This document shows positions 26,800-35,254 of a stretch of 64,000 nt of DNA, piece by piece. The position numbers were made by a program, and so were the translations under genes. Origin of the DNA: Candidatus Hydrogenedens sp. (GTDB lineage Bacteria > Hydrogenedentota > Hydrogenedentia > Hydrogenedentales > JAEUWI01); contig WGMK01000006.1 in assembly GCA_016125095.1 (NCBI GenBank), forward strand, positions 62,001 through 126,000, read 5' to 3'. The notes under the pieces were generated by a model. That model worked only from the letters and a program-made list of their open reading frames with translations, was not told the origin of the DNA and did not search any database. Each line of letters begins with the position of its first letter. The first letter of the stretch is position 1.

Positions 26800-28967
26800 G
26801 TCGCGGCTCCGCCCGGACTGAAGAACAGCACGCCGTGCTGCAGCGCTTCCCAATCGGGAGCGCCCCACTCCGCGGCAACGCTGCCCGATGCCGTATCGCT
26901 TAGGCGAGCGTTGCATCGCCACGCCCCCGCCGGCAGCGCCGCGAGCGATTCAAGCCAGTCTCCCTTGACCTCGCACTCTATCTGTACGCGGCTGGAATTA
27001 CGGCTGATCTGTACGCCGAGCTGTGCGGTCAGCGCCTGAGAACCGCCCGGCCCCAGCAACGCGACCGAGCCGCCCCCCTCGGCGTAGGTGATGGCGTATT
27101 GCGGGCTGCCGGGCGATGCGGCAGGAGCTATCAGCAGCCGCAGTTCCCATGCCGCTGGCATGAGCCCCTCGGGCACTTCGACACCCGCAAGGATGCCCCC
27201 CTCCTCGATAGCGAGCATCAGGATCGGATTGCCGCGCGTCGGCCGCCCGATGACCGGACCCGGCCGCACGTTCCAATAAGGCTCTGCCAGCTTCCCGTCC
27301 AGTTGGGCTGGGGTCTCGCCGGTATCGAGCAGAGTGCCTGCGCCATCGCTCCATGCGGGCAGCAGCGGAATAAACGACGCCGCGACCGGTGAGTCGCGCA
27401 ACAGTCCTTCGCGGAAAAGCAGCCGGGGCAATTGCGCCTGCGATTCCAGCTCCAAGGCGAACTCGGTATCGGTCGGCACTGGGGCACGCTCGCCCGCCAC
27501 CACCGCCCGGAGCACCTGCAAGTCCTGTAACCGTGTTGCACTCAGGTCCAGCAACAAAGAATCGCTCGCGCCAGGAAGCCGGAGTGTGCCCGACCACTCT
27601 CCCGAGGAGAACAAGGCCGGCGCACCCAGCGCCAGCCAATGCCCCGCGATGGTGTAGGCCTCGGCCTCTTCGGTCGCGGCGATGCTGCCCGACCAAAGCG
27701 AATCAGGGCCGAATGCGACGAGCGACTCCGGCCGGCCGCCGGGGCCGTCCAGCACAAGCGCCCGCGCCAGCTGCGCGCCGCCGGTCGACTCGCTATGCAA
27801 GACGTACGAGCGTGCTTCCGCGCCTCCGGCCGAACGAGTCGCTGCCATCAGCGCTTCCAGCGCGGGCAGACCCTTGGCGGCGGCATCGCGCTGCAGCACC
27901 GGCCGCGGCCTATACGGCGCCTCCGGAATCCGCGCAATACCCGCATTGATGAACCAGGGCAGCAGCGATGCGCAACCCAGTGCCCCGAAGGCGACCCCGG
28001 AAACCAATGCGACGCCGGGGCGTTTCCTCGCGTGGGCGAAAGAGCGCCGCATCCGATTCACATAGCTGTCGCGCGGCGCCTGACGGAGCGACCGGCTCAC
28101 CGAGGTCGGAGCAAGCGTCTCCGGCTCGGCGGCGAATTCCGGCGCACTCCGCAGCACCGCGATCACCTCTTGCGCATTTGAAGCGCGGTCCGCCGGGTCT
28201 CGCCGGATCATCCACTCGACGGCTTCGGTCAGCACCGCCGAGGCATGCGGCACCACGGTACGAAGCGGCGGCGGCGGACTCTCGCGCAGTTGCGCCATCA
28301 GCTTCCAGGGCGATTCCGCCGGGTAAGGCAGCCGCCCCGTGAGGCATTCCCACGCAACAATGCCCGCCGCGTAGATGTCCCATGCAGGCGAAGGCTCTGC
28401 CAGATCCCAGGATTCCGGCGGCGCATACGACGGCGTACCCACAAAACACCCCGTCGAATGGCTCATCGTCGCATCACGGAAGGCATCGTCCAGCAGCTTG
28501 GCAATCCCGAAATCCGACAGCTTCGCCTGACCCCGATCATCCAGCAGAATATTTGACGGCTTTACATCGCGGTGGATCATGCCGAGGCCATGGCAATAAT
28601 CCAGCGCCTGGAGCACTTGAATCAGATACCAGAGAACCCGCGCCGGCGGAATGGCCGGGCACAACTGCTCGCGCAGCGAGCCCCCCGGAAGATAGGGCAT
28701 ATCGATACCGAGCACATTGCCCTCGCGAAAGAACGCATTCAGGTGGACAATATGCGGATGCGAAAGCCCCGCCACCGCGCGCGCTTCCCGCTCGAATCGG
28801 ACCGCGAACTGCGGATCGCTTACCAGTGCCGGATGCACCAGCTTCAGCGCCACATCCCGGCCCAGCGAAGTGTCGGTGGCCAGATAGACCACGCCCATCC
28901 CGCCGCGCCCCAACTCGCGCTGCACCGTATACTTGCCGACTCTCTCTGGCTGCGGCGCTACCGCCAT
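26796..28967 (-). CDS. Receptor-type Ser/Thr protein kinase with CBM9-like exported domain
   Basis: 723 aa. Residues about 12-270 are a Hanks-type kinase: LGRGGMGVVYLA (glycine loop), Lys42, HRDVKPSN (132-139), DFG (152-154), GTPSYAPPE. A single membrane helix near residue 325-345 (VALVSGVAFGALGCASLLPWF) separates it from a ~375-residue outer part. In that part, LDGKLAEPYWN followed by LMLAIEEGGILAGVEVP resembles the start of carbohydrate-binding module family 9 (DOMON-like), which suggests ligand sensing outside the cytoplasm. It overlaps the activator gene by ATGA, so kinase and FHA activator are made together. Paired palindromes lie 58-97 bases upstream of the start, suggesting autoregulation. 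Confidence 0.92.
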   Translation of the reverse strand: MAVAPQPERVGKYTVQRELGRGGMGVVYLATDTSLGRDVALKLVHPALVSDPQFAVRFEREARAVAGLSHPHIVHLNAFFREGNVLGIDMPYLPGGSLREQLCPAIPPARVLWYLIQVLQALDYCHGLGMIHRDVKPSNILLDDRGQAKLSDFGIAKLLDDAFRDATMSHSTGCFVGTPSYAPPESWDLAEPSPAWDIYAAGIVAWECLTGRLPYPAESPWKLMAQLRESPPPPLRTVVPHASAVLTEAVEWMIRRDPADRASNAQEVIAVLRSAPEFAAEPETLAPTSVSRSLRQAPRDSYVNRMRRSFAHARKRPGVALVSGVAFGALGCASLLPWFINAGIARIPEAPYRPRPVLQRDAAAKGLPALEALMAATRSAGGAEARSYVLHSESTGGAQLARALVLDGPGGRPESLVAFGPDSLWSGSIAATEEAEAYTIAGHWLALGAPALFSSGEWSGTLRLPGASDSLLLDLSATRLQDLQVLRAVVAGERAPVPTDTEFALELESQAQLPRLLFREGLLRDSPVAASFIPLLPAWSDGAGTLLDTGETPAQLDGKLAEPYWNVRPGPVIGRPTRGNPILMLAIEEGGILAGVEVPEGLMPAAWELRLLIAPAASPGSPQYAITYAEGGGSVALLGPGGSQALTAQLGVQISRNSSRVQIECEVKGDWLESLAALPAGAWRCNARLSDTASGSVAAEWGAPDWEALQHGVLFFSPGGAAT

Positions 28968-29024
28968 GCAATCCGCCTTTCCCCTCAGGTCGAAATGATG
29001 CGTCGAGTGTCGAAATCAGGCCGG

Positions 29025-29064
29025 ATTCTATATTATGGAATGCCCGGATTCCAATTTCTGGAAT
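29025..29064. promoter_or_regulatory. Pair of 17-bp palindromic operator-like sites upstream of the receptor kinase
   Basis: ATTCTA-TATTA-TGGAAT (29025-29041) and ATTCCA-ATTTC-TGGAAT (29048-29064, perfect 6-5-6 palindrome) lie 23 bases apart with spacer GCCCGG. Only one other place in the window (21645-21684) shows this arrangement. The 341-base gap from 28968 to 29308 otherwise holds only short chance frames and no gene that I can support; no -24/-12 element is visible before the kinase. Confidence 0.6.
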
Positions 29065-29308
29065 CATCGCAAGACAAGAGAGTCGCCCCGAAGCCGTTCC
29101 GAGTTGGATCATACTAGAAGGGTTGCCCGTACAGAAAACTCAGAAGAACCGACCAAGGAGAAAGGGCGGATGGGAACTACTGCACCGATCATCGAGCATG
29201 TCGAACGCAAGGGGCCACCAAATCGGCGCGCGAGCGGAGAGAAAGCGAATCGCCAATAATGACAGGCTGATGCAGTATCTGCGGTCGATTAGTTGGCAGG
29301 AAATAGAA

Positions 29309-29386
<78 letters not shown>

Positions 29387-29461
29387 GCGAGGGCCTCGGG
29401 GCATGCGAACGATGCCGTTTTCCGAAGCGAGGCGATATTGTAGCGGATGAATCCGGGCAGA

Positions 29462-30322
29462 TCAACTTTGGTCTGGCGCGGCGGATGCGCGTCGTTGAAA
29501 GTAGTGCTCGAGGGCGTCGCGCCAGGGGCGCAGGGTGTAGCCGCTGGCTGCCGTCAGGGCGGAGCAATCGAGCGGGGCGTGGGCGGGGCGCCGGGCCTTG
29601 GCGGGGAATGCGGCGCCGAGGCAGGGCTGCACGTCGATGTCGATACCAGCCAGTTCGAAGATGGCGCGGGCGAAGTCGTAGCGGGAAGTCTCGCCGGCGT
29701 TGGCGGCGTGGTACAGGCCGTATTTACCGGTCTTGACGATGGCCCGGGTGGCTTCGCACAGGTCCCAGGTGTGGGTGGGCGAACCGACTTCGTCGGTCAC
29801 GATCTTCAGCTGGGGCCGGTCGGCCGCGAGCGCGATCATCTTTTCGACGAAGTTGTTGCCGCCGGGACCATAGAGCCAGGCGGTGCGGAGGATGTAGTGC
29901 TTGGGGTTGGCGTCGCGGGTGGCCTTTTCGCCGGCCAGCTTGGAGCGGCCGTACACGGACAGCGGCGTAGTCGCATCGGCAGGAGTGTAGGGCGTGGTCT
30001 TGCGCCCGTCGAACACGAAGTCGGTGCTGTAGTACACGACCGGCACGCCGAAGCGTTTGCCGCAGTCGGCTACGTTGCGGGCACCGGTCTCGTTTACCAG
30101 AAACGCCGGCCCGAGATTGTCCTCGGCTTTCTCTACATCGGTATATGCGGCGGCGTTGATGATGAGGTCGGGGCTGAACTCTTTGACCTGGGAGAAGGCG
30201 GATGCCTCGTCGGCGATGTTGGTCTCGGGCAGGTCGCAGCCCAGCACTTCGCCGTCTGCGGCCAAGGCGCGCATCAGGTCGCGTCCGAGCTGGCCCTTGG
30301 CGCCGAAGATGAGCGTGCGCAT
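29462..30322 (-). CDS. rfbD: dTDP-4-dehydrorhamnose reductase
   Basis: 286 aa from the ATG at 30322, where the Rossmann fold begins at once (MRTLIFGAKGQLGRDL, the GxxGxxG nucleotide-binding loop). Further marks are INAAAYTDVEKAE, YYSTDFVFDG, and the catalytic Tyr-x3-Lys in YGRSKLAGE, then RTAWLYGPGGNNFV. The enzyme makes the last step of dTDP-L-rhamnose synthesis with NAD(P)H for surface polysaccharides. The other rfb genes are not nearby, so it stands apart from the usual rfbABCD cluster. It lies 20 bases after the helicase gene on the same strand. Confidence 0.93.
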   Translation of the reverse strand: MRTLIFGAKGQLGRDLMRALAADGEVLGCDLPETNIADEASAFSQVKEFSPDLIINAAAYTDVEKAEDNLGPAFLVNETGARNVADCGKRFGVPVVYYSTDFVFDGRKTTPYTPADATTPLSVYGRSKLAGEKATRDANPKHYILRTAWLYGPGGNNFVEKMIALAADRPQLKIVTDEVGSPTHTWDLCEATRAIVKTGKYGLYHAANAGETSRYDFARAIFELAGIDIDVQPCLGAAFPAKARRPAHAPLDCSALTAASGYTLRPWRDALEHYFQRRASAAPDQS

Positions 30323-30342
30323 TGGGGTGCGGCTTCCGGTTC

Positions 30343-31605
30343 TTACCGCCGCCGGCCCATGCCGCGGGGCACGATGCGTTTGGCGCCGCTCCCACGCACG
30401 GCGCGCTTGGCGCCCGCCGGTTTCCACAGCGAAAGAATGTTGGGAGCGCCTTCGTACTCCTTCCGGGGCAGGTTGCGTCCCACGGTCTTCTCGATGTTGG
30501 ACAGCGCCGACGATTCATTCGGGCAGACGAACGTGATGGCGTCGCCGTCTTCGCCGGCGCGGGCCGTGCGGCCCACGCGGTGCACATAGTCGTCCGCGCT
30601 TTCGGGAATGTCGAAATTAATCACGTGGCTGATGTTTTCGATATCGAGGCCGCGCGCTGCCACATCGGTGGCCACGAGCACGTCGTACTTGTTGGCGCGG
30701 AATCCATCGAGCGCCTTCTGGCGCGCCTGCTGCGACAGGTCGCCGTGAATGACGGCGGCATTGTAGCCCTGCTTCTTCAGCAGCTTGCCCAGCCGATCCG
30801 TGCGCGATTTGGTGCGCAAGAAAATAATCATGTTGTGGCGCTCGGCTTCCTCGAGAATGCTGAGCAGCATGGCGTGCTTGTCTTCCTGGCGCACCGGCAC
30901 AATGAGCTGGCGCACCTGCTCCACCGGCATGGCGATCATCCCCACTTCCACGCGCTCGGGATCGCGCAGCATGCGCTGGCTCAGGCGCTGCAGCTCGGGC
31001 GCGAAGGTGGCCGAGAACATCAGCGTCTGCCGCTGGGCGGGCAGCTTGGCGATAATGCGGCGGATGTCGGGCAGAAAGCCCATGTCCAGCATGCGATCGG
31101 CTTCGTCCAGCACCAGCACTTCCAGGTTGTTGAAACGGATCGCGCCTTGGCCCATGTGGTCCAGCAGGCGGCCTGGCGTGGCGACGATGACGTCCACCCC
31201 GTGCTTGAGGTCGTCCAGCTGCTGACCGTAGCCCACGCCGCCATAGATGACGGTGCTGCGCAGATGCAGCGCCTTGCAGTGGATTTCCACAATCGAGGCC
31301 ACCTGGGTGCAGAGCTCGCGCGTGGGCAGCAGAATCAGCATGCGGTTGCGTTCATCGGGCTCGCGCGCCAGCCGGGTCAGGCTCGGCAGCAGAAAGCCGA
31401 GGGTCTTGCCGGTGCCGGTCTGCGCAGTGGCGATCAGGTCGCGGCCTTGCAGGGCAAGCGGAATCGCTTTTGCCTGAATCGGCGTCGGTACCGTGATACC
31501 CTGCTGGTCGAGCACGCTCAGACAACGCGCGTCGATATCGAAATCGGTAAAGCGCTGCGCCAAGGTAGGTTCAATAGAATCAATGGTTTCGGTGGATTCA
31601 TTCAT
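30343..31605 (-). CDS. rhlE: DEAD-box ATP-dependent RNA helicase (RhlE-like)
   Basis: 420 aa. All conserved helicase motifs are visible: the Q-motif FTDFDIDARCLSVLDQQGITVPTPIQ, AQTGTGKT (motif I), PTRELCTQ (Ia), TPGRLLDHM (Ib), DEADRMLDMGF (II), SATF (III), and the RecA-2 motifs RGLDIENISHVINFDIP and HRVGRTARAG (V, VI). Such enzymes remodel RNA in ribosome assembly, mRNA decay and cold adaptation. The basic tail (AKRAVRGSGAKRIVPRGMGRRR) resembles the RNA-binding extensions of RhlE-group proteins. The choice between RhlE and RhlB/SrmB is by general resemblance. Confidence 0.9.
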   Translation of the reverse strand: MNESTETIDSIEPTLAQRFTDFDIDARCLSVLDQQGITVPTPIQAKAIPLALQGRDLIATAQTGTGKTLGFLLPSLTRLAREPDERNRMLILLPTRELCTQVASIVEIHCKALHLRSTVIYGGVGYGQQLDDLKHGVDVIVATPGRLLDHMGQGAIRFNNLEVLVLDEADRMLDMGFLPDIRRIIAKLPAQRQTLMFSATFAPELQRLSQRMLRDPERVEVGMIAMPVEQVRQLIVPVRQEDKHAMLLSILEEAERHNMIIFLRTKSRTDRLGKLLKKQGYNAAVIHGDLSQQARQKALDGFRANKYDVLVATDVAARGLDIENISHVINFDIPESADDYVHRVGRTARAGEDGDAITFVCPNESSALSNIEKTVGRNLPRKEYEGAPNILSLWKPAGAKRAVRGSGAKRIVPRGMGRRR

Positions 31606-31747
31606 ATGGGGTCAGGAGTATAGCGGATGCGATCGCACGATTGCGATAAATCGCAGAAATCTGTCTGCTTGTTGGAACCATGAAGGCGTTATGGGGTTAT
31701 ACTGCCCGAAGTCCTTCGGGTCGATGTTGAATCGAGGAGCGAGAGCG

Positions 31748-33454
31748 ATGTCCATCTTGGAACCTTTGGATGCTTCGGCATGGGATGCGCGCAAGGCGCA
31801 GCATCTGTTGAACCGCGCCGGATTTGGGGTGCCGCGCGAGCGGGTGAGCCAACTGGCCGGCCTGTCGCCGGAAGAAGCCGTGGCAGCGCTGTGCGACTAT
31901 GAGGCGAATGTGTCTCCGTTGCCCGAGCCCGATTTCCTGCTGGCGCCGGTCACGCCGGGCCAGATTCGCAAGATGCACCAGGACCTGGACTACGACGCCC
32001 AGCAGAAGCTGGTGCGCGAACGCCGCCAGGCCGAACGCCAGGCGGTGGACGAGCTGAAGGCCTGGTGGCTGGCGCACATGGTGCACTCGCCGCGGCCGCT
32101 GGAAGAGAAGATGACGCTCTTCTGGCATGGCCACTTCGCCACCTCGGCGCAGAAAGTGCAGTCCTCCTTCGCGAACCACCAGTTGAACCAGGTGTTCCGC
32201 GAAAACGCCACGGGCAACTTCAAGGCGCTCGCCACGGCGGTGGGGCAGTCCCCCGCCATGCTGGATTACCTCGACAACCGCAAGAGCACGAAGGAACACC
32301 CGAACGAGAACTGGGCGCGCGAGCTGATGGAGCTCTTCACGATGGGCCAGGGCGCCTACACCGAGGACGACATCAAGGAATCGGCGCGCGCGTTCACCGG
32401 CTGGAACACCGACCGCGTCGGCTTTCAGTATGTGCTGGCCAACCACGACCCCGGCGAAAAGACCTTCATGGGCCGCACGGGCCATTTCGACGGCTGGGAC
32501 ATCATCAACATCATCTTCGAACAGCCCGCCACCGCGCGCTTTATTTCCGCCAAACTCTGGAAGTATTTCGCGAAGGAAGAAGTGGACGACGCGGCAGTAG
32601 AAGCCCTGGCCGCCGTGCTGCGCGAGAACAACTACGAAATCAAACCGGTGCTGCGCGCGCTGTTCGCCTCCAGGCGCTTCTACGAAGACGACGTGGTCGG
32701 CACGCAGGTGAAGAGCCCGGCCCAGTTCGTTACCCAGCTCTGCGAAGACCTCGGTCTCGAGGTGCTGCCCTACGGCGCCATGGCCCAGGCCACCCGCGTG
32801 CTCGGGCAGGACTTGTTCTATCCGCCCAATGTGAAGGGCTGGGATGGCAACCGCGCATGGATTAACGCCAACAGCCTGCTGCTGCGTTACAACCTGCCAG
32901 TAAAGCTGGCGCAGGCCTCGGCCTCGCGCAAGGGCAATCCCGGCGAAGACACCATGATGATGAGCATGCAGTCGGGCGTGGAACCTGCGCTGATGGCCTC
33001 GGGCGACGACGCGATGACGGCGAAGGAAGACACCGGCCCCAGCCGCGAAGAGAAGCGCGAATATTTCAAGGCCGCGCGGGAGATGGCGAGCGAGAGCATC
33101 CGGGCGCTGCCCGCCGGCGAGCGCGACGCCATGCGCGAGGCGCTTAAGAACGCCGACGGCAAGGAACGCCGCAACCTGATGGCCAAGCTCGGCGTGGCCC
33201 CGCCGCCCTGGACCATTGCGGGTCCGCTCCGCCTGTTCGAACAAATCCAGTTCGAGACCGCGGGACAATGCGTCGATGCGGTCGCCAATCACTTTCTTTC
33301 CGTGCCGGTATCGGCCGAGCAGCGCGCGGCGCTCATGGAAGCCCTCGGCGCCAAGGAAGAGACCAAGGCGCTCGCGCCGGAGAACATCCCCCTCGAGCAG
33401 CGGCAGGCCGTGCTGCGGCTCGTCACCAGTATGGCCGAATATCAGCTTTGCTAA
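31748..33454 (+). CDS. DUF1800 family protein
   Basis: 568 aa; the ATG at 31748 has GAGGAG upstream. There is no clear signal peptide. DUF1800 signatures are visible: AQHLLNRAGFG near the start, EEKMTLFWHGHFATS at about 118-132, NENWARELMELFTMGQGAYTEDDIKESARAFTGW at about 180-213, and LGQDLFYPPNVKGWDGNRAWIN near 360. The molecular function of the family is unknown. It is nearly always paired with a DUF1501 gene, as here (36 bases to the next start), and the pair is widespread in Planctomycetota and some Proteobacteria. They are thought to act together at or beyond the cytoplasmic membrane. Confidence 0.92.
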   Translation: MSILEPLDASAWDARKAQHLLNRAGFGVPRERVSQLAGLSPEEAVAALCDYEANVSPLPEPDFLLAPVTPGQIRKMHQDLDYDAQQKLVRERRQAERQAVDELKAWWLAHMVHSPRPLEEKMTLFWHGHFATSAQKVQSSFANHQLNQVFRENATGNFKALATAVGQSPAMLDYLDNRKSTKEHPNENWARELMELFTMGQGAYTEDDIKESARAFTGWNTDRVGFQYVLANHDPGEKTFMGRTGHFDGWDIINIIFEQPATARFISAKLWKYFAKEEVDDAAVEALAAVLRENNYEIKPVLRALFASRRFYEDDVVGTQVKSPAQFVTQLCEDLGLEVLPYGAMAQATRVLGQDLFYPPNVKGWDGNRAWINANSLLLRYNLPVKLAQASASRKGNPGEDTMMMSMQSGVEPALMASGDDAMTAKEDTGPSREEKREYFKAAREMASESIRALPAGERDAMREALKNADGKERRNLMAKLGVAPPPWTIAGPLRLFEQIQFETAGQCVDAVANHFLSVPVSAEQRAALMEALGAKEETKALAPENIPLEQRQAVLRLVTSMAEYQLC

Positions 33455-33489
33455 CCGCGCCGCACTGCGGCCGTATCGGGAGTAGACAC

Positions 33490-34698
33490 ATGCGCAGCAC
33501 ACGCCGGGAATTCATGCAGCAGTTGGCCGTATTTTCGGCCATGGGTTTCGCGCCGCAGTTCGTGGCCCGCGCCGCAGCGGCCGAGGCCAACGCCATCCAG
33601 GGCTTCAAGGACGACCGCGTGCTCGTGGTGGTGCAGCTCGGCGGCGGCAACGACGGCCTCAACACCGTGGTGCCCTACGGCGACGACGAATACTACCGCG
33701 CCCGCCCGAAGCTGGGCCTGAAGGCCGACAGCCTGCTGCGCATCGACGACTACGTCGCGATGAACAGCAGCATGACCGGCATGAAGGACCTCTACGACAA
33801 CGGCAAGCTGGCGATCATCCAGGGCTCGGGCTATCCGAATCCCGACCGCTCGCACTTCCGCTCCATGGAAATCTGGCACACCGCGAGCGACTCCGACGAG
33901 TTCATGTCGCGCGGCTGGATAGGCCGCTACTTCGACAACCAGTGCTCCGGCAGCGCGCGGCCGCAGGCGGGCATGGCGATCGATTCCGAGCGTCCCCAGG
34001 CCTTCGAGGGCGAGCGCGGCTTCGGCATCGCCACCACCACCCCGAAGGAATTCGGCTGGGATCGCGGCGAGCTTTTTCAGGACGACACGCTCTTTACCAA
34101 GATGAACGCCGCGGCGGGCTCGGCCAACGGCACGCTCGATTTCCTGCGGCACACCACGCTGAATGCCTCGACGAGTTCCGAGCAGGTGCGGATGGCCGCC
34201 GACAAGGGCAAGGTGCACGCGGCCAACCGCTACAACCAGCTCGATACGGTGGCCGGCCTTATCCGCGGCGGCCTCGAGACGCGCGTGTACTACGTCTCCA
34301 CCAGCGGCTTCGATACCCACGCCGGCCAGCTGGCCGCGCACGGCAACCTGTGGAGCCGCGTGAGCAAGGCGCTCGCTGATTTCCAGGCGCAGTTGGAAAA
34401 GGATGGCACGGCCGACCGCGTGACCACCCTCGTGTTCTCCGAATTCGGGCGGCGCGTAGGCGAGAACGCCAGCGGCGGCACCGACCACGGCACCGCGGCA
34501 CCGGTCTTTCTCATGGGCAAGGGCATTCGTCCCGGTCTGCACGGCAAGGCCCCCAGCCTCACCGACCTCGACCACGGCGACCTCAAGTTCACCACCGACT
34601 TCCGCAGCATCTACGCCTCCGTGCTCGAAAACTGGTTCGAGGCCGATTCCAAGACCATCCTCGGCCACCAGTTCGACACGCTGCCCATTATCGCGTAG
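33490..34698 (+). CDS. DUF1501 family Tat-exported protein
   Basis: 402 aa from an ATG at 33490. The N-terminus has a twin-arginine signal (STRREFMQQLAVFSAMGF, cleavage near ARAAAAEA), so the protein is exported folded. The DUF1501 marks are VVVQLGGGNDGLNTVVPYGDDEYY, SGYPNPDRSHFRSMEIWHTA, TSGFDTHAGQLAAHGNLW and VFSEFGRRVGENASGGTDHGTAAPVFLMG. The last resembles the metal-binding region of the alkaline-phosphatase/sulfatase superfamily, to which the family belongs. The function is unknown; it works with the adjacent DUF1800 protein. Confidence 0.93.
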   Translation: MRSTRREFMQQLAVFSAMGFAPQFVARAAAAEANAIQGFKDDRVLVVVQLGGGNDGLNTVVPYGDDEYYRARPKLGLKADSLLRIDDYVAMNSSMTGMKDLYDNGKLAIIQGSGYPNPDRSHFRSMEIWHTASDSDEFMSRGWIGRYFDNQCSGSARPQAGMAIDSERPQAFEGERGFGIATTTPKEFGWDRGELFQDDTLFTKMNAAAGSANGTLDFLRHTTLNASTSSEQVRMAADKGKVHAANRYNQLDTVAGLIRGGLETRVYYVSTSGFDTHAGQLAAHGNLWSRVSKALADFQAQLEKDGTADRVTTLVFSEFGRRVGENASGGTDHGTAAPVFLMGKGIRPGLHGKAPSLTDLDHGDLKFTTDFRSIYASVLENWFEADSKTILGHQFDTLPIIA

Positions 34699-34715
34699 GG
34701 GGTCTGCCTCCCTGT

Positions 34716-34803
34716 GCCGGGAGCGCTGCTCTCCAGAGCGGCTCTTGATGTGAGCGTCCGGTCGTCGCGCCAAGATGCCGCTCTGGAGAGCAGCGCTCCC
34801 GGC
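34716..34803. repeat. 88-bp MITE/REPIN-like element, copy 1
   Basis: A perfect 27-bp terminal inverted repeat (arms 34716-34742 and 34777-34803, starting GCCGGGAGCGCTGCTCTCCA) surrounds a 34-base centre. A second copy of the same element lies at 58560-58645. It carries no coding capacity and sits just after the DUF1501 gene, in a 556-base gap that also holds the riboswitch. Confidence 0.85.
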
Positions 34804-34857
34804 GGCGGCGTCTTCCCCCCTTGCCCCTCGGACCGGGGTTGGCGTATCCTAGGGGGG

Positions 34858-35053
34858 TTACCGGTCGCCAAGGGAAAGCCGAGGCGCCAAGAGGGAATCC
34901 GGTGGAATTCCGGAACTGCCCCGCAGCGGTAATCGGGAACGAACGGCTCATCATTCGCACTGGGGCGTGTGCCCTGGGAAGCGGAGCCCAGTAGGACCAG
35001 CGATGGCATCGCCTGCCATGCGCGCGCCCGAAAGTCCGAAGACCTGCCGGTGA
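34858..35053 (+). ncRNA. Cobalamin (B12) riboswitch
   Basis: The core matches the adenosylcobalamin riboswitch: GGGAATCCGGTGGAATTCC at 34893-34911, then the B12 box GGAACTGCCCCGCAGCGGTAA at 34912-34932, and at the 3' end CGAAAGTCCGAAGACCTGCCGGTG. A P1 helix forms between ACCGGT (34860-34865) and GCCGGT (35046-35051). It should reduce expression of the downstream surface-protein operon when B12 is plentiful. The 3' P1 strand can also pair with a downstream segment (see findings), forming a possible expression platform. Confidence 0.93.
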
Positions 35054-35254
35054 TGGCGCGATAGCGCGCCGGTGCGGAGCCTTCGCGGGAGGGCGGCCGG
35101 CAGGGTCTTGAACGTGTGCGCACGTTTTCCCCGCCGATATCCTCTCCCCCCATGCATCGCGCCCCTGCGCCATCGCGCCTGTGCTCCGGCCGCGCGGCCG
35201 GCGCACCAACGAGGGTTGGACGGCGATGGTCCCTGCGGGGCCGGGAGACGCGCG

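Noticed and set aside
29035..29259. A 74-codon + strand frame in the kinase-tRNA gap
   Set aside because: No ribosome site, and composition is not coding-like; it overlaps the palindromic sites.
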